This document shows positions 32,763 to 35,112 of a stretch of DNA of 35,112 nucleotides, piece by piece (the stretch's first letter is position 1; each line of letters begins with the position of its first letter). Source of the DNA: Acidobacteriaceae bacterium (GTDB lineage Bacteria; Acidobacteriota; Terriglobia; Bryobacterales; Bryobacteraceae); the NCBI GenBank assembly GCA_903970405.1, contig CAJCIT010000169.1, forward strand, positions 1-35,112, given 5' to 3'. Below the pieces are notes generated by a model. The model made no database searches. It worked only from the letters and a program-made list of their open reading frames with translations, and was not told where the DNA came from. The position numbers and the translations under genes were made by a program.

Positions 32763-34673
32763 TCAGACGCGGAGCGCGGCAAGCGGCTGCTCCACGGCAG
32801 CCTGGAACTCCGTCAACCACTGTTCAAGCACATAAAGGACATAGAGGAAGGACGAGTTGTCGCGGCGGCCCGACTCGTGTTCAGCGAGCATGCGCGAGAC
32901 GGCGGCGGGGCGCATGATGCCGCGTTCGCGCGCTTTCTGAGAAAGTAGCGTGTCGTGCAAAAGCGGTTTGAGCGGGCCCCGCATCCAGGCGCCCATAGGA
33001 AGGCCGAAACCGCGCTTGGGCGCCGATAGCAACTCGGGCGGCAGACGGTCGCCAAGAGCTTTCAGCAGAATCAGCTTGCCGCGGCCGCGGTTCAGTTTCC
33101 AGGAATTCGGAATCCGGTTGGCGGCTTCGGCCAGCACGTGATCGAGCAGCGGGCATCGGACTTCGAGCGACACCGCCATGGACATGCGGTCCACCTTCGT
33201 GAGGATGTCACCGGTCAGCTTGGCGGCGGCGCAATACTGCATAGCCTGGGAGACGCAGTCATGGGAATCGTCGAGAATGGCGCCGCCCAACAGATGGCGC
33301 ATAGTGGCGTCGTCATTGCCGAGCATCCATTCAGGGTTGATGACCTGTGAGCGCAGGAAGTATGAGCTATAGGTGGCGCATTCGAAGTAACGTTCCAGGG
33401 CAGTGGGACGGCTCATCATGCGGAGATAGTTTTTTCCGTAGAAGGAATAGGGCAATGCATTGGCGACACGGGAGAGCGCGCCACGGCCGAATTGAGGCAC
33501 GTGATCGAAGCGGCTGCGGCTCTCGGTTTGGAAGAACTCGTTGTAGCCGCCAAAGAATTCATCGCCGCCATCGCCGCTCAGCGCCACGGTGACGTAGCGC
33601 CTTGCAAATTCGGAAACCAGAAAGGTCGGGATAGCCGAAGCATCGGCAAAGGGCTCGTCGAACTGCCGCACCAGCCGCGGCACCAAATCAATAGCATCGG
33701 GCTTCACGATCAGTTCGTGGTGGTCCGTCTCATACTGTTTCGCCACCAGCCGGGCTAGGGGAAGTTCATTGAGCTCCTCTTCTTCAAAGCCAATCGAAAA
33801 GGTCTTCACCGGGCGATTGGAGAGGCGCGCCATGGAGGCCACCACCAGACTCGAATCAATGCCACCGCTGAGGAACGCGCCAAGCGGCACGTCGGCGATC
33901 ATTCGGAGGCGCACGGACTCGTCGACAATAGACCGGATCTCCTCGCAGACTGCCTCCTCAGAGAGCCCCGGACGCTCCTCCTCGCAGGGCTTCGGTACCG
34001 ACCAGTAGCGCGTGATCTTACTCGTGCCTGGTTGGTCTGAAACCAGCATGAAACAGCCGCCCGGAAGTTTGTGCACGCCCTGAAAAGCAGTCAACGGATC
34101 GGGAATGTACGCAAATTGCAAAAAGAACGAGATTGCTTCGGCGTTCATTTCGCCGTTAGCGACTGCACCCACTCCGGCGGCGCGCAGGCACTTCAGTTCG
34201 CTTGCAAAGTAGAAGCCGTCGGAGGTCTCGGCATAGTAAAGCGGCTTCTTGCCGAAGCGGTCACGGACCAGCAGCGTGCGGCGCTGCCGGAGGTCTCGAA
34301 TTGCAAACGTAAACATGCCGCGCAGCTTTTCGACAAATGCCGGGCCATACTCTTCGTAGCCGTGCACCAGGGTTTCCGTATCGGAATCCGTGTGGAAACG
34401 ATGGCCTCTCGCGATCAGGTCCTGGCGGAGCGACTGATAGTTGTAGATCTCGCCGTTGAACACCACCCAGACCGTTTCGTCTTCATTCGACATCGGCTGA
34501 TGGCCACCGGAAAGATCAATGATGGAGAGCCGCCGCATGCCCATTGCGACCGGGCCGTTAACGTAAAAGCCTTCGTCATCGGGACCGCGATGCCGAATCT
34601 GGTCGCACATGGCCTGCGCTACCGGCTGGCGTGCCGGACCCTTATAGGATATGTAACCCGCTATGCCGCACAT
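32763..34673 (-). CDS. asnB: Asparagine synthase (glutamine-hydrolysing), EPS-cluster amidotransferase type
   Basis: A 636-residue two-domain enzyme. The N-terminal glutaminase has the catalytic Cys2 (MCGIAGYISY), RRLSIIDLSGGHQPM and FNGEIYNY. The C-terminal synthetase has the ATP-pyrophosphatase loop SGGIDSS (269-275), then DEPFADASAIPT and ALSGDGGDEFFGGY. The usual reaction is ATP plus glutamine converting aspartate to asparagine. Paralogues of this length beside glycosyltransferases are thought to amidate sugars or carboxylates in exopolysaccharides, so either role is possible. The ATG at 34673 must be the start, because Cys2 has to be exposed. It is first in an operon with GT4. Confidence 0.92.
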   Translation of the reverse strand: MCGIAGYISYKGPARQPVAQAMCDQIRHRGPDDEGFYVNGPVAMGMRRLSIIDLSGGHQPMSNEDETVWVVFNGEIYNYQSLRQDLIARGHRFHTDSDTETLVHGYEEYGPAFVEKLRGMFTFAIRDLRQRRTLLVRDRFGKKPLYYAETSDGFYFASELKCLRAAGVGAVANGEMNAEAISFFLQFAYIPDPLTAFQGVHKLPGGCFMLVSDQPGTSKITRYWSVPKPCEEERPGLSEEAVCEEIRSIVDESVRLRMIADVPLGAFLSGGIDSSLVVASMARLSNRPVKTFSIGFEEEELNELPLARLVAKQYETDHHELIVKPDAIDLVPRLVRQFDEPFADASAIPTFLVSEFARRYVTVALSGDGGDEFFGGYNEFFQTESRSRFDHVPQFGRGALSRVANALPYSFYGKNYLRMMSRPTALERYFECATYSSYFLRSQVINPEWMLGNDDATMRHLLGGAILDDSHDCVSQAMQYCAAAKLTGDILTKVDRMSMAVSLEVRCPLLDHVLAEAANRIPNSWKLNRGRGKLILLKALGDRLPPELLSAPKRGFGLPMGAWMRGPLKPLLHDTLLSQKARERGIMRPAAVSRMLAEHESGRRDNSSFLYVLYVLEQWLTEFQAAVEQPLAALRV

Positions 34674-34711
34674 GTTTAGGTTGTGTCCGCGCCGGACCGC
34701 GGTTCTCTCTC

Positions 34712-34744
34712 ATTGTAAGGGACAAGGCCGCGTAAGGGACAAGG
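34712..34744 (-). promoter_or_regulatory. Putative asnB promoter with 17-bp-period tandem repeat
   Basis: GTAAGGGACAAGG occurs exactly twice (34715-34727 and 34732-34744). Read on minus, CCTTGTCCCTTAC repeats, and TACAAT (34717-34712) makes a good -10, with TTGTCC 19 nt upstream as a weak -35. Transcription would begin about 30 nt before the asnB ATG. Confidence 0.45.
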
Positions 34745-34767
34745 GCGCCCGCGCAGCCCAAGCCGCA

Positions 34768-35112
34768 CTAGGGATGACCGTCTGCTTCGAGGTCGATGCT
34801 CATCAAGCCCTGCAATGGTCCGCTCTCGTCGCCGACCTGAAATTGGCCCGCCAGATGCCATGCGCCATTCTGATGAGTCATCAACGATCCACTATCCGAA
34901 TTGCCGATGTTGACTTCGGTTCCAGAACATGGGCCGGCCGATGGGGCCTCGCTGTCAGCTTGGTTATCGCAATCGTCGAAGATGATGAAGAACACGTTGC
35001 CGGCCTCGTTTGAGCCGTTGAATTGGCCGTCCGGAATTGTGATATTCAACTGGACGGTGCTTGAGGCGTTCTTTTCCAGGAAGTCAACGAATGAGGCGCC
35101 CGCATCGAACTG
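34768..35112 (-). CDS. 3' end of an unidentified protein (continues beyond the window)
   Basis: The frame is open from the window edge (codons FDAGASFVDFLEKNASSTVQ) to a stop at 34768, so 114 residues of the C-terminus are visible. The segment is acidic and rich in Gly, Ser and Asn (ITIPDGQFNGSNEAG, DDCDNQADSEAPSAGPCSG), with two nearby cysteines that may form a disulfide, suggesting an exported beta-sandwich-like domain. I do not recognise the family. It is on the same strand as asnB, 94 nt upstream, but that gap has its own promoter candidate. Confidence 0.6.
   Translation of the reverse strand, partial: QFDAGASFVDFLEKNASSTVQLNITIPDGQFNGSNEAGNVFFIIFDDCDNQADSEAPSAGPCSGTEVNIGNSDSGSLMTHQNGAWHLAGQFQVGDESGPLQGLMSIDLEADGHP

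Overview
The window is GC-rich, densely coded chromosomal DNA that looks like Acidobacteria, probably a relative of Candidatus Solibacter / Bryobacterales. The main evidence is a PadR regulator next to an 874-residue 'acidobacterial duplicated orphan permease' (ADOP), two FG-GAP/ASPIC-UnbV (CRTAC1-like) exported proteins and a DUF2934 protein. lpxA, lpxD and an outer-membrane beta-barrel show a Gram-negative, lipid-A-making envelope. The taxonomic call is inference from gene content; there is no rRNA gene here.

Layout. 1-191: tRNA-Thr (cut by the window edge) and tRNA-Tyr, minus strand. 509-5600: polysaccharide genes, with GT25, a secreted glycoside-hydrolase-like protein and a Wzy/O-antigen-ligase-like membrane protein on the minus strand, and a divergent GT4 glycosyltransferase on plus. 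5620-8638: promoter, padR and ADOP permease. 8765-10558: CRTAC1-like protein. 10676-11722: mtnA of the methionine salvage pathway. 11960-14456: divergent oxyR/katA pair with an OxyR-type site between them and a terminator after katA. 14457-15055: non-coding stretch with a perfect inverted repeat, a strong promoter and a four-hairpin transcript candidate ahead of an ABC exporter (15056-16894). 16831-17370: decay zone with a degenerate second copy of the exporter's 3' end and a redoxin fragment. 17541-22858: tightly packed vapB-vapC, a 1,260-residue Tat-exported fusion protein, and a nucleoside hydrolase. 22855-24059: convergent hypothetical gene, repeat-bearing non-coding DNA and tRNA-Ala. 24213-24597: a phosphoacceptor-only histidine-kinase fragment with its own promoter. 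24661-26561: divergent lpxD and lpxA. 26655-26883: wreck of a group II intron reverse transcriptase. 26912-28582: porin-like outer-membrane protein. 28637-31565: small ORF, DUF2934 protein, signal peptidase I, truncated membrane protein, MmcQ/YjbR-DUF1801 fusion, and hicB with a wrecked hicA. 31630-34673: GT4 glycosyltransferase and asparagine-synthase-type amidotransferase, again polysaccharide genes. 34768-35112: 3' end of an unidentified protein.

Common themes are envelope and exopolysaccharide construction (both ends, lpxA/lpxD, porin, signal peptidase), peroxide defence (oxyR/katA) and genome erosion: at least four gene wrecks (ABC 3' end, redoxin, group II intron RT, hicA) lie in spaces that look empty at first sight. 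The most promising second looks are the structured transcript candidate at 14856-14983, the 1,260-residue fusion with a cysteine-less thioredoxin fold, and the 98-residue DHp-only protein.
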